DNA of 42,465 nucleotides from the NCBI GenBank assembly GCA_900314655.1, contig OMWC01000031.1:1-42465 (forward strand). The letters run 5' to 3'. Below the pieces are notes generated by a model. It was not told the DNA's origin. It was given only the letters and a program-made list of their open reading frames with translations, and did not search any database. Below, one piece after another: positions 1-7,290 of the stretch. This stretch comes from an uncultured Prevotellaceae bacterium. GTDB lineage: Bacteria; Bacteroidota; Bacteroidia; Bacteroidales; Bacteroidaceae. The number at the start of each line of letters is the position of its first letter. The stretch's first letter is position 1. The translations under genes and the position numbers were made by a program.

Positions 1-9
1 GTGAATCGG

Positions 10-71
10 CTGCAAAGGAACTCAATGATGCCATGCTGATTCCGATTATTCACGATAATCCACGAATAATC
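10..71 (-). promoter_or_regulatory. Duplicated promoter block with three GATTAT/ATAATC half-sites (copy 1)
   Basis: Positions 11-49 match 4303-4341 with about two mismatches in 39. The block contains GATTAT (44-49), five bases, ATAATC (55-60), five bases, ATAATC (66-71), so the half-sites are 11 bp apart, one helical turn. Read leftward, the half-sites lie upstream of a CTTTGCA promoter-like element (10-17 on the minus strand). The same layout stands in front of the recombinase, so this copy probably drives a related gene left of the window. That gene is inferred, not seen. Confidence 0.55.
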
Positions 72-188
72 ATGTCAACATGAAATAATTGGGAAAAATC
101 TGGGCTACAAGGGGAAGAATGATAGGGAAAAGGTAAGAATAGAGCTAGCGGCAAGGTTTATTGGTGCTCCCGACAGAAGATTACAAAA

Positions 189-240
189 CAGACAGTGGGC
201 GAAAACCGATGCAATGACATCAGCTTTCGCCCACTATCTG
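189..240 (-). terminator. 16-bp stem hairpin downstream of the ATPase gene
   Basis: CAGACAGTGGGCGAAA (189-204) pairs with TTTCGCCCACTATCTG (225-240), 15 of 16 positions, with a 20-base loop. Read leftward it follows the ATPase stop codon by about 110 bases and is followed by a T-rich TGTTTTG, which fits a terminator on the minus strand. A structural role in element transfer cannot be excluded. Confidence 0.5.
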
Positions 241-353
241 GGGAATTGTCAAAGAAAGATTAAAATTGAGCTTTTTCCAAAACGAAGATATTACATCGGT
301 TTAGGAAAAAACTCAACCTTAGTAGTGTTTATATATTAGAAGGATTAGAGAAT

Positions 354-1823
354 CTAAGTTAAGCGGTCTGTAAATAAATTGTCCAACACAACAGACTGAT
401 TGACAATGCTGGCGTGTTCCCCTCGGGCAACACCCATCGTCGTAATCATAACCAACTGGATGCTGTGCGTCTTGTTGTGCATCTTGCTTGCGGCAAAGGC
501 CTCTATCTTATTTAGGAAATCTTCTTCATCGGTTTTCGTTATGGCGTATTTGCCACCAGTGAACTTCATTTCACAAAGATAGTCCGTCCTGTCGGCCTTA
601 CTTTCCAGCAGCAAGTCAATCTGAGCCCCCTTTCCGTCGGGACTTTTCCCACTCCAACAATAATTCCGGTTGATGGAGGCTATACGCAGGGTGTCTTGGA
701 TTTGGGGCAAGTGTTCCACACAAAGCAGTTCAAAGGTATCTCCAGCCCATGTGTAGAAAGTGGGAGTGCCGTGAATGGAATTCCATATTCCCTTCTTCGC
801 CTGTTTGCCTTGTATGAAACGCAAATAGAAAAGTGAAAAGAAGTCAATCAACTGATAGACCGTCTCCACACGTTCCTTGCCATAGCGTGGATATGCCCTG
901 ATGATGCCTGACTCCATAAGGTTTTCAAGCAACTTAGTCAGCGTTCCACCAGTCTTGACATCTATGGCTGTGCTGATCTCTTTCTGGGTCATGCCATAAA
1001 ACTGACTTCCCAGAATTTTAACAATGTCCACATATCTCTCTTTGCTGGCATATAGTCCTGCATATACATCAAGGAATTCCTGATGTATCTTCTCGTCAGC
1101 AAAGAATATACGGTCTATGTTCTCCGTGATGGTCTGGCTGTTACGTAGTTTGTCAAGATAAAATGGGACACCTCCCAAAGCCATATAGCAGATACACATC
1201 TCATATCGGGACAGACGGAATCCGTTTCGTCGGTAATACTTCTGACATTCGGCCAATGTAAAGGGTGCAAGTTTGATGGTCTCTGTAAGTCGTCCGTGCA
1301 GACCTCCGTAATCGCGTATGACATTGTCAAGCATCCAGCTTGTGGCTGAACCGCACACTACCAAAATGATGTTTCTCTGACTGTCTGCCCATGAGTTCCA
1401 GAAATAGCCGAGTTCCGAAATCATCTCGGACGACTGAGGTCCAGCCAACCAGGGCAACTCATCAATAAGGATGACCTTCCGACGGGAGCGTATGCCTTCA
1501 AGCAGCCTTCGCAGAAGCAGGAAGGCTTCACGCCAGCATGTAGGTCTTTCGGTCGTAGCGGCATCCAGCCCTGACAATATCAATGAATCGTAGAAATGAT
1601 CCAATTGCAGTTTACGGTATGTCTCGTAATTCTTGTCCCCGTCCTTTACGTATGTTCCGACGGCAGAAAAGACAATCTTACTGCCATACACCTCACTGAC
1701 CAGATACGACTTGCCTATGCGTCTGCGCCCATAGATGGCGACAAACTCGGATTTCTTGGACTTGTACAAGCGTTCGAGCGTGGATATTTCCACTTCTCTG
1801 CCTATGATATTGGGGTACTTCAT
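354..1823 (-). CDS. AAA-type ATPase with C-terminal DUF234 nuclease-like domain
   Basis: This 489-residue protein has a Walker A motif (GRRRIGKS, residues 32-39) and a Walker B motif ending in Asp-Glu (121-122, within VILIDELPW). Its C-terminus fits the DUF234 domain with a PD-(D/E)xK-like signature (QIDLLLE with Asp403, then Glu418-x-Lys420 in CEMKF). This family is common and multicopy in Bacteroidales and archaea; its cellular role is not settled. I place the start at 1823 (MKYPNIIGRE), not at the upstream in-frame ATG at 1871. A TAnnTTTG element (1839-1846, minus) and the hairpin at 1879-1929 lie inside that extension, and the conserved fold begins right after 1823. It sits downstream of a membrane-protein gene but appears to have its own promoter. 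It may be element cargo or an independent insertion. Confidence 0.85.
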   Translation of the reverse strand: MKYPNIIGREVEISTLERLYKSKKSEFVAIYGRRRIGKSYLVSEVYGSKIVFSAVGTYVKDGDKNYETYRKLQLDHFYDSLILSGLDAATTERPTCWREAFLLLRRLLEGIRSRRKVILIDELPWLAGPQSSEMISELGYFWNSWADSQRNIILVVCGSATSWMLDNVIRDYGGLHGRLTETIKLAPFTLAECQKYYRRNGFRLSRYEMCICYMALGGVPFYLDKLRNSQTITENIDRIFFADEKIHQEFLDVYAGLYASKERYVDIVKILGSQFYGMTQKEISTAIDVKTGGTLTKLLENLMESGIIRAYPRYGKERVETVYQLIDFFSLFYLRFIQGKQAKKGIWNSIHGTPTFYTWAGDTFELLCVEHLPQIQDTLRIASINRNYCWSGKSPDGKGAQIDLLLESKADRTDYLCEMKFTGGKYAITKTDEEDFLNKIEAFAASKMHNKTHSIQLVMITTMGVARGEHASIVNQSVVLDNLFTDRLT

Positions 1824-1838
1824 GCTGAAATTGCTCTG

Positions 1839-1846
1839 CAAAAGTA
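1839..1846 (-). promoter_or_regulatory. Minus-strand -7 element TACTTTTG for the ATPase gene
   Basis: TACTTTTG matches TAnnTTTG and lies 15 bases before the chosen ATG at 1823. I see no clear TTG at the expected -33 distance. The element supports the shorter start and a very short leader. Confidence 0.45.
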
Positions 1847-1878
1847 CAATTTTTATTTCAGACTCATGCATCTTTTGC

Positions 1879-1929
1879 TTAAAAATCAGCGAAAACGAGA
1901 AAATATTATTGAATTTCGCTGATTTTTAA
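1879..1929 (-). terminator. Perfect 16-bp inverted repeat, likely terminator
   Basis: TTAAAAATCAGCGAAA (1879-1894) is the exact reverse complement of 1914-1929, with a 19-base loop. Read leftward the stem ends in TTTTTAA just after the stop of the membrane-protein gene (1939), as expected for an intrinsic terminator. It separates that gene from the ATPase promoter at 1839-1846. Confidence 0.7.
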
Positions 1930-1938
1930 ACATGAAAT

Positions 1939-2853
1939 CTACTCAAAATGGAAATGATAATCACCCTTGTCCGGCTCGTCTATCACGATGTTCCCTGTAT
2001 CGGGCTGGAACTTGAAGTTGCGGATGCTATCCTGCTCAATGTCTCTCATCACATCGGGGAACATGCGCTTGATGAAGTCGGCACGGATACGTCCAGTGTA
2101 GTCTTTCTTGCTGCCCAGTCTCTCGGCTATATTCCAGACAAAGTGCCGTAGGTCAAGAGTGGTAAGAGTGGACTTTAGCCTGATGGGTACAGGAATATGT
2201 TGCCAGTCATCAGCCCACTTCCTGATTGCATCACAGAGCTTTTCCAATTCCTCATTGTCATAGATATATGGTGACATGGTATGTACCACATATTCCATGA
2301 TGGCCTCAATGGTGTCCTGCCGTCGCTGTTCCTGCTCACGCTGATATTCCTTGCAGCGTTGGGCATAAAGGTCGGACTGCACTGTACTCGTCTCTGTCGT
2401 ATCAGAAACCTCCTTAGTAGGTTCTGCCGAATCGGAAATCTCTATCGTAGATTCTTGCAGTTCCTCTAACAAGGACTCTTGTGCAGCTTCGCATTGAGGA
2501 GGCATTTCTGCCAAACATTCTTGAACCTGTTCTATAATATCGTTGTTCGTTGAATCTTCTGTTACTGCTTCCGCTTCTTGGTTGGTTGGAAGTATGGCGG
2601 CAGAGCATTGTCTTTCCTGTAATCTAAGTGGCACTCCTGCCAATACGGACTGGAACAGATAATAGACTGTCCCCAGCAATCCACTGGAGATTACAAAGGT
2701 TACGAACTTGGCAAAGTTGTCTTGCCCAAAGTCGTTGCCCACCTTCAATGATACGAAGAGGGAGATGGTGAGAATGACCAAACCTGGGCATCCCCACACA
2801 AGGCAGTAGTCTCTTACTGCCATGTTTTCTGTCTTGCATTTTACATTGTTCAT
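1939..2853 (-). CDS. Membrane protein of unknown function, accessory region
   Basis: I do not recognise this 304-residue protein. Two hydrophobic segments lie near the N-terminus (about residues 18-37 and 50-73). A long acidic, Glu/Ser/Thr-rich, low-complexity stretch follows (about 85-170), then a charged folded region (about 170-304) containing LRHFVWNIAERLG and IRADFIKRMFPD. The likely topology is an N-terminal hairpin anchor with a cytoplasmic domain. The gene lies downstream of the recombinase in the same direction, has its own promoter (2937-2970) and is followed by a strong hairpin (1879-1929). It is probably cargo of the mobile element, but this rests on position only. Confidence 0.7.
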   Translation of the reverse strand: MNNVKCKTENMAVRDYCLVWGCPGLVILTISLFVSLKVGNDFGQDNFAKFVTFVISSGLLGTVYYLFQSVLAGVPLRLQERQCSAAILPTNQEAEAVTEDSTNNDIIEQVQECLAEMPPQCEAAQESLLEELQESTIEISDSAEPTKEVSDTTETSTVQSDLYAQRCKEYQREQEQRRQDTIEAIMEYVVHTMSPYIYDNEELEKLCDAIRKWADDWQHIPVPIRLKSTLTTLDLRHFVWNIAERLGSKKDYTGRIRADFIKRMFPDVMRDIEQDSIRNFKFQPDTGNIVIDEPDKGDYHFHFE

Positions 2854-3163
2854 CTTTCTTGTTCCTTTTATTATATTGATTTGTACATTTCGGAATTGTC
2901 GGTATCTGCCAGAACTCGGTTATGCGATTTCCGATGCAAAGTTACTCCGATTATTCCCGACTGCTCAAAATCTTCCGAAAAATCTGCTCCGTTTTTACAT
3001 TAGTTTAGAAATTGGTCCTATCGAGTATGAAAAAAGAACCAATAATCATACTATAAAATGTTGATGGACATGACGAAAGGGAAAGAAAAAGGGAGAAGCA
3101 ATGCCCCTCCCCAAAGATGATACATATATATTATAGGTGTCCGATAGAACAAGATGAAAGTCG
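2854..3163. other. Gap between recombinase and membrane-protein gene
   Basis: About 310 bases. Apart from the promoter at 2937-2970 I see no gene, no clear terminator and no recognisable attachment site. 3061-3120 is purine-rich (runs of AAAGGGAAAG type) without an open frame of interest. Confidence 0.5.
2937..2970 (-). promoter_or_regulatory. Promoter of the membrane-protein gene
   Basis: On the minus strand, TTTTG (2970-2966), 21 bases, then TAACTTTG (2944-2937). This matches the Bacteroidetes housekeeping promoter and leaves a leader of roughly 80 bases. A single GATTAT (2949-2954) next to the -7 element resembles the first half-site of the block ahead of the recombinase. Confidence 0.65.
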
Positions 3164-4253
3164 TTATTGCCCTACGACCTTTAGTTGCACCGTCTTCATC
3201 GGTTTGAGCGTGATACGGTTGACGCTCTCGCGCTTGCTCTCGTCAGCCATCGCAGCGTAGATTTGAGTGGTCGAAACGTTTTTGTGACCCAACATGTGCT
3301 GAACGGTATAGACGCTTGTTCCTGCATCTACCTGTAGAGAACCGAATGTATGCCTGCTGCAATGAAACGAGATTTTCTTGGTGATGCCAGCAGCTTTCAG
3401 CCAGTTCTTCAAAGGTGCCTGGGTCATCTTGTCTGCAAAGCCGACAAAGACGAGGCCAGTTCCTGGTTTTCTGCATTCTCAGTGTGACATACATTCCTCC
3501 GTCGCCGTATGGCTGTATGTTTTCCCATGTGAGTTGCTTGATATCACTCTTTCGGAGTCCGGTCAGACAGGCAAAGAGAAAAGCGGTCTTTAAGACGGGA
3601 TATTGGCATGGGGTGTTCGCCAACCTGACAAGTTCATCCTTGGACAAGTGCTCCTTTTCCGTGGGTATGGTGTCAATGCGTTCCAAGAAGCCGTTGGGAT
3701 TCTCCATAATCTTGTGCTCCCTGTAGGCTGTATGGAGTACGGCACGGAAGGTTGACCAATAGCCTGCCACACTATTGATATGCAGTTTGTGTTCTGTGTG
3801 GATAGTCTGAGGTGCAGTCATCAGGTACTCACGGAACTTGTTGCACAGGTCAACGTTGATTTCATCGAAGCGGCACTTGTCATTGCAGAAACGGGCGAAG
3901 TGCTTATAGACATGCTGCCACTTGCAATTCTTCTTGTCTGCTTTCTGCTTGAAGTAGGCAAGAAAGTCGCCCTTCATCTTATCACGGTCAAAGAAGTCAT
4001 ACCTTTCATTCACTATGGACTCATAGCGACGGCAGCGGAGGGCTTCTGCCTTCTCGCGCATACGGTCGTTGTAGTCTTTCTCCCGTTGTGACTTCGGCTT
4101 GGCATAGATGTAGATACCGAGCGATTCATGGCGCATGACCTTCATGGTAGACTCGTCCCGATAGCCAGGATAGTAGTCGAGATAGAAGGAAAGCTGTTCT
4201 CCGCCTTTTATTTTACGTGTGCGGAGGGTCACGGTCTTGCAGATGTTACTCAT
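3164..4253 (-). pseudogene. Tyrosine recombinase/integrase, broken by one-base frameshift
   Basis: Residues 1-264 read as a Bacteroidales phage-type integrase: an Arm-type N-terminus, a SAM-like core-binding domain (about 95-190) and the start of the catalytic domain with TGLRKSDIKQL (catalytic Arg234) and the β-hairpin Lys (QKTR). The frame is then lost. The remainder continues one frame over from about 3460 to 3164 and holds HCSRHTFGS (His-x-x-Arg), HMLGHKNV (His) and TTQIYA (Tyr nucleophile). One extra A in AGGAACTGG (about 3460-3461) accounts for the shift. All catalytic residues are therefore present but split between frames. The joined product would be about 363 residues, close to the family's usual size. 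Either the gene is recently inactivated or the base is a sequencing error. It lies downstream of the four-HTH regulator. Confidence 0.85.
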
Positions 4254-4301
4254 ACTTATATATTTTATTGTTAGTAATCATGGTGGAGCGTTTCTCCACG
4301 G

Positions 4302-4363
4302 GTGCAAAGAAACTCAATGATGACATGCTGATTCCGATTATTTCTAATAATCACTGAATAATC
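4302..4363 (-). promoter_or_regulatory. Recombinase promoter with three 11-bp-spaced half-sites (copy 2)
   Basis: Minus-strand CTTTGCA (about 4303-4309) with preceding TTT resembles a weak TAnnTTTG. Upstream of it lie GATTAT (4336-4341), five bases, ATAATC (4347-4352), five bases, ATAATC (4358-4363). I see no good -33 TTG, so activation by a protein bound to the half-sites is plausible. Also note GTGGAG/CTCCAC (4283-4299), a small hairpin in the leader of the recombinase. Confidence 0.55.
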
Positions 4364-4381
4364 TGTCAATAAGGTAGAAAC

Positions 4382-5329
4382 TCAGAATCCAGAGGGGACC
4401 ATTCCAACGGATTCTCGTTCTTCCATTACTCTCTCAACGTCTGAACGGAGCAGGAGGTTAAGCCGTCCTACCTTTGTCTTCTCAATGTGCTTCACCTTGA
4501 CGATGTGGCAGATGTTAGCCTTGGTCAGTCCGTAGAGTTGCTGAACCTGCTCGACGGTGTAGTAGTTATCGTCCTCCAACAAGTCCGTCCGGCGTAGTTC
4601 GTCAAAGTGGCTTTGAGAGTAGTAGGTGTGTCCGTACTCTCGTTTACTTGGAATCTTGTGGCGATGGGCATAGGAACGAACTGCCGTAAGGTTGATACCA
4701 TAGCGGTCTGCCACTTCTTGGGGTGACAGCCAATCGACAATGGCATCTGTGTCTATGGTTGTGCCAAATACTGCATCAATGTGTTTCTTGCTGTAATAGT
4801 TCCGTCCAGCTATACGGCACATGGGAATCTGATGACGCTTAGCAGATGCATAAAGCCATGACTGTTTGACCTTGTAAATCTGCTTGAGAACTTCATCGGA
4901 ATATGATGATGTAGATTGGGCTTTCTGCTTCTTGTCACCAACAGGTCTCTTTTTCTTTGAAGTGGTATTCTTGGGCTTCGTACAAGGTAGAACACGATTA
5001 TAAGGGTTTGCATCAAACATCCTTTCGATGTCACTCCTGCGGACAAGAGCCATGCGACTGCTCAGCCGTGAGGCTGGCAACTTCCCTTGCTCAACGAGTT
5101 TATAGACATACTGACGGGTGCAGCCTAAAAGGATGGCTGCTTTGGAAAAAGACAAATACTCCTGCTGCTGGAGTACCATCACAGGCTCGACTGCCCGAAG
5201 GAAATCCCGTTGTCTCTTTTTCTTGGTTTCCTTCGCTTGCTCGGCACATTCCTCTGAGCAGTACTTCTGCATTCCGTTGTTTGTGGTGAAGACCTTACCA
5301 CAATAAGCACATTTTCTGGTCTTTGGCAT
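4382..5329 (-). CDS. Zinc-finger protein with four helix-turn-helix domains
   Basis: This 315-residue protein starts with a short zinc finger (Cys7, Cys10, Cys24, Cys28). Four copies of an excisionase/MerR-like helix-turn-helix (HTH_17 type) follow at about residues 58-105, 143-188, 199-246 and 256-302. Each has the pattern of an SxxEAAxxxG-type helix, a recognition helix and a basic wing; the first is YLSFSKAAILLGCTRQYVYK. A basic linker (about 115-142) separates the first and second copies. Single HTH_17 proteins are typical excisionases and regulators of Bacteroides elements; four in one chain is unusual. It is the gene immediately upstream of the recombinase, 128 bp away. It probably acts on recombinase transcription or on excision. 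Its own mRNA has a long leader with two 39-bp direct repeats. I give no gene symbol. Confidence 0.8.
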   Translation of the reverse strand: MPKTRKCAYCGKVFTTNNGMQKYCSEECAEQAKETKKKRQRDFLRAVEPVMVLQQQEYLSFSKAAILLGCTRQYVYKLVEQGKLPASRLSSRMALVRRSDIERMFDANPYNRVLPCTKPKNTTSKKKRPVGDKKQKAQSTSSYSDEVLKQIYKVKQSWLYASAKRHQIPMCRIAGRNYYSKKHIDAVFGTTIDTDAIVDWLSPQEVADRYGINLTAVRSYAHRHKIPSKREYGHTYYSQSHFDELRRTDLLEDDNYYTVEQVQQLYGLTKANICHIVKVKHIEKTKVGRLNLLLRSDVERVMEERESVGMVPSGF

Positions 5330-5388
5330 ACTTGCGTTATTTATGGGTTCAACATTCCTTTTGTTGTACCTCTCCGCAAGTCATCACA

Positions 5389-5506
5389 AGTAAACTATCG
5401 ACATCCCTTGTCAACTTTCGCCACGATATTGCTTTTCTCAAAAGCAGGTCATGAATCTGTCAACTCTAGTAATCTATCGGCAACCCTTGTCAACTCTTTC
5501 CACGAT
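5389..5506. repeat. Two 39-bp direct repeats in the leader of the HTH gene
   Basis: Copies at 5389-5427 and 5468-5506 agree at 33 of 39 positions; both contain CTATCG, CCCTTGTCAACT and CCACGAT. They start 79 bases apart and lie between the mapped promoter (5554-5587) and the start codon (5329), so they would be transcribed. They could be operator sites for the HTH protein, recombinase arm sites, or structured leader RNA. Nothing in the sequence decides between these. Confidence 0.7.
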
Positions 5507-5553
5507 GTGGCAAAAATAAAGCCTCGTAAATTCCCTGCGGTAGAAATACGTTG

Positions 5554-5587
5554 CAAATTTATAGGGAATTTCCGAAGCAACCAAAAA
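5554..5587 (-). promoter_or_regulatory. Promoter of the four-HTH gene
   Basis: On the minus strand, TTTTTG (5587-5582), exactly 20 bases, then TAAATTTG (5561-5554). This is a near-ideal Bacteroidetes promoter and would give a leader of about 215 bases. A second -7-like TATTTTTG (5518-5511) lies further in without a good -33 partner. Confidence 0.7.
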
Positions 5588-5677
5588 CAGCTTCTGAAGT
5601 GTTAAAATCTAAAAGTGTCTGTATAACAGAGGTTTAAGTTTGATTAGTTTTCATTATTCATGGTAGTTTAGGAGTCT

Positions 5678-5983
5678 CTAAATACAGTGATAGAAAGCAG
5701 CGCCTTCGATGCTGGTCACGGAGTTGGGGATGGTAACGGAGGTCAGGCCGCTGCAACAATCGAAAGCATAGTCTCCGATGGAAGTCACGGAATACTCCAC
5801 ACCCTCAAAGGTGAATTTCTCGGGGATGGTTACGGAACCGGAATACTTGGTGTCTCCATACGTCACTTCCGCCGCATTCCCTTTAGGAATCAGGTTGTAG
5901 TAGATGCCATCCACCTGGCAGTCATACGCGCTGGCCAGCAGGGGGAGGGCCAGCAGTAATGTTGATAAGAAAAGTTTCTTCAT
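5678..5983 (-). CDS. Truncated BspA-like leucine-rich repeat surface protein
   Basis: The 101-residue product has a signal peptide (MKKLFLSTLLLALPLLASA) and a β-strand segment. It then has about two LRR_5 (BspA/TpLRR) units: EYSVTSIGDYAFDCCSGL and the following TSVTIPNSVTSIEGAAFYHC. It stops in the middle of a repeat, at the point where the next unit would normally begin with SGLTSV. BspA-family proteins usually have many repeats and several hundred residues, so this is a 5' fragment. The stop lies next to the promoter end of the recombinase/HTH element, so insertion of that element may have cut the gene. It has a strong own promoter (6277-6307) and a leader of nearly 290 bases with a large hairpin. 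Confidence 0.7.
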   Translation of the reverse strand: MKKLFLSTLLLALPLLASAYDCQVDGIYYNLIPKGNAAEVTYGDTKYSGSVTIPEKFTFEGVEYSVTSIGDYAFDCCSGLTSVTIPNSVTSIEGAAFYHCI

Positions 5984-6062
5984 TATTGTGTTCGTTTTAA
6001 TTTTTTGTTTATATTGTTTTTATTGTTTTCAAAAAAGAACGTGGACTCATTACTTCGTCTAC

Positions 6063-6177
6063 GTATTCCTGGTATCGCCAAACACCATTGCAGCTTAAAC
6101 GAGTAAAAGCCCACGCCAGCCGGCGTGAACCATTTACTTTCGTCTTGCTGCTTGAAAATTTGGCGATTTCGGAATAC
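6063..6177 (-). ncRNA. Large nested hairpin in the leader of the BspA-like gene
   Basis: Five nested stems share one axis. GTATTCC (6063-6069) pairs with GGAATAC (6171-6177); ATCGCCAAA (6074-6082) with TTTGGCGAT (6159-6167); GCAGC (6090-6094) with GCTGC (6147-6151); AGTAAA (6102-6107) with TTTACT (6133-6138); CACGCC (6112-6117) with GGCGTG (6122-6127). Internal loops break the arm at fixed places. It would be transcribed from 6277-6307 into the 5' leader of the LRR gene. It could be a structured cis-regulatory RNA or a small palindromic element. The local sequence seems familiar to me from other Bacteroidales leaders, but I cannot name an Rfam family. Confidence 0.5.
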
Positions 6178-6276
6178 AAGAACAAAAAGCAAACGCTTCT
6201 TCCAATATGTCTTTATATTTGTCTTAGCCCATAGGCTCTATACGTTTTAAAGGGTTCAACATTTGTTTATCGATGG

Positions 6277-6307
6277 CAAAGATAGTGCAAAGAAATGGAA
6301 AATGCAA
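6277..6307 (-). promoter_or_regulatory. Promoter of the BspA-like fragment
   Basis: On the minus strand, TTG (6307-6305), 20 bases, then TATCTTTG (6284-6277). This matches the Bacteroidetes consensus closely. Confidence 0.65.
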
Positions 6308-6365
6308 GTAAATCTGCATTTTTTACCGAGTGCGGGATATTAAATCAAATAATATAGATAGTTAG

Positions 6366-6506
6366 TTGATTATTAGTGTATTTTTATTTTGGGTGAGCTA
6401 TGCCCTCGCTGTTTGCAACGAGATTCGCAAAGCGCTGAAGGGCCTGGTAGAGAAAAAAGTAATAACAAAAAGGCCGACTAATTCCAATTCCAATAATTCC
6501 AATTAA
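6366..6506 (+). other. Possible C-terminal remnant of a coding region
   Basis: A short frame from 6366 to 6506 reads as a plausible protein tail (SYALAVCNEIRKALKGLVEK, then KVITKRPTNSN). It is more GC-rich than the flanking DNA and ends in an Asn/Ser run made by the short TTCCAAT repeat. There is no good start codon context. It may be the decayed end of a gene. I cannot assign a family. Confidence 0.25.
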
Positions 6507-6626
6507 ATAATGAGGGGTCGCCCCTTCTAAAGACTATATAACTTATTGATATATAGATAGTTATATATAAAATAGAGAGGTAGGATACCCTCAAATAAAT
6601 AACTGGAATAACTGGAATTGGAATAG
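6480..6626. repeat. Short ATTCCAAT / ATTGGAAT repeats in inverted arrangement
   Basis: AATTCCAAT-type units (6480-6504) and AATAACTGG-type units with a 9-bp period (6597-6626) face each other across about 90 bases. AATTCC-AATT and AATTGGAATT are reverse complements, so a long stem is possible. A small GGGG-TCG-CCCC hairpin (6514-6524) lies between them. The segment otherwise holds no gene. Confidence 0.5.
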
Positions 6627-6663
6627 CTGACCGACTAAAGAACATCTAACAAACTGATTTACA

Positions 6664-6939
6664 ATGAAATACAATATCACAACACCTACAGCACCTAAGA
6701 TGCCGAACCTCGGCAGAGGCACGGAATGTGTGAAATTGCTGCTCTCACAGGCGTCAAAAGACATGCAAGAACCCTTGGTTTCGATGTTTTTCCCTATACT
6801 TGGCGCACACATGGATGGCACAGAATTTCAGTATCCTGACATCAGTTGGAAGGAACCGACCAGCATAATGGCCAATCTTGTGGCAAATAGTGGCGACAAC
6901 AAGGGCCAACTGACTACTTTAGATTATTATGTTTTATAA
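6664..6939 (+). pseudogene. 5' remnant of a DUF3987/VirE-associated-type gene
   Basis: The 91-residue frame opens with a clean ATG. It resembles the beginning of DUF3987-type ATPase proteins of Bacteroidales: PLVSMFFPILGAHMDGTEFQY is followed by a segment ending near MANLVANSGDNKGQLT, which sits where these proteins have a P-loop-like GxGKGQ segment. The match then ends abruptly in LDYYVL and a stop, so the rest of a protein normally several hundred residues long is missing. The 22-bp array at 7004 begins 65 bases later. The assignment rests on recalled family patterns and is moderate. The gene is almost certainly non-functional. Confidence 0.5.
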
Positions 6940-7003
6940 AAGTTGCGGAAAAAGGGTACACACCCTACACCCTTTTATCTTTAAAAAACGCATTTTGACT
7001 TTT

Positions 7004-7113
7004 GGGCGGATGATACTTTGACCTCGGGCGGATGATGTTTTGGAGTCGGGCGGATGATACTTTGGAGGGCAGCGGATGATGTTTTGGCTATTGTTGGATG
7101 ATATCTCCATACG
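7004..7113. repeat. 22-bp tandem array A (core CGGATGATACTTTG)
   Basis: Five consecutive units start at 7004, 7026, 7048, 7070 and 7092, exactly 22 bp apart. The core is GGGCGGATGATACTTTG or the variant with GTTTTG; about six bases at the end of each unit vary freely. The last unit is degenerate (TGTTGGATGATATC). The array follows the DUF3987 remnant. It shares its core with arrays D and E. Confidence 0.9.
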
Positions 7114-7290
7114 CAAAAAAAGAAAACAAACCCTCTATCCCCTCTATGATTGATGTAAGCTATTGGTTTTTAAGCTGTTATTGGTAGACAGTAGGCCTTT
7201 ATACCCTCTATGATCCCTCTACCGAACCCCCTACTTTGGGGCTTTTTCATTATTATTCTTCAAAAAAATGGCATTCATCTGAAACAAATA
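7114..7290. other. Gap with CCCTCTATGAT direct repeats
   Basis: CCCTCTATGAT occurs at about 7139 and 7204, with further partial CCCTCTA copies around both. A weak CCCC-TACTT-GGGG hairpin followed by CTTTTTC (about 7226-7245) could be a terminator for a lost rightward gene. No open frame of interest. Confidence 0.4.

Larger units (their letters stand above)
1..353. other. Intergenic left edge of the accessory region
   Basis: I see no convincing gene here. The segment holds one copy of a promoter/operator block (10-71) that is repeated ahead of the recombinase at 4302-4363, and a large hairpin (189-240). The block is oriented for a leftward gene that would begin outside the window. The rest (about 90-185 and 241-353) is AT-rich and shows nothing I can name. 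Confidence 0.6.

Noticed and set aside
5389..5506. Direct repeats as iterons of a replication origin
   Set aside because: Only two copies, no replication initiator gene nearby, and they sit in a transcribed leader.
5983..6192. 69-residue leftward open frame in the LRR gene leader
   Set aside because: It coincides with the nested hairpin and with the leader behind a mapped promoter. Its composition is explained by the RNA structure, so I prefer a non-coding leader.
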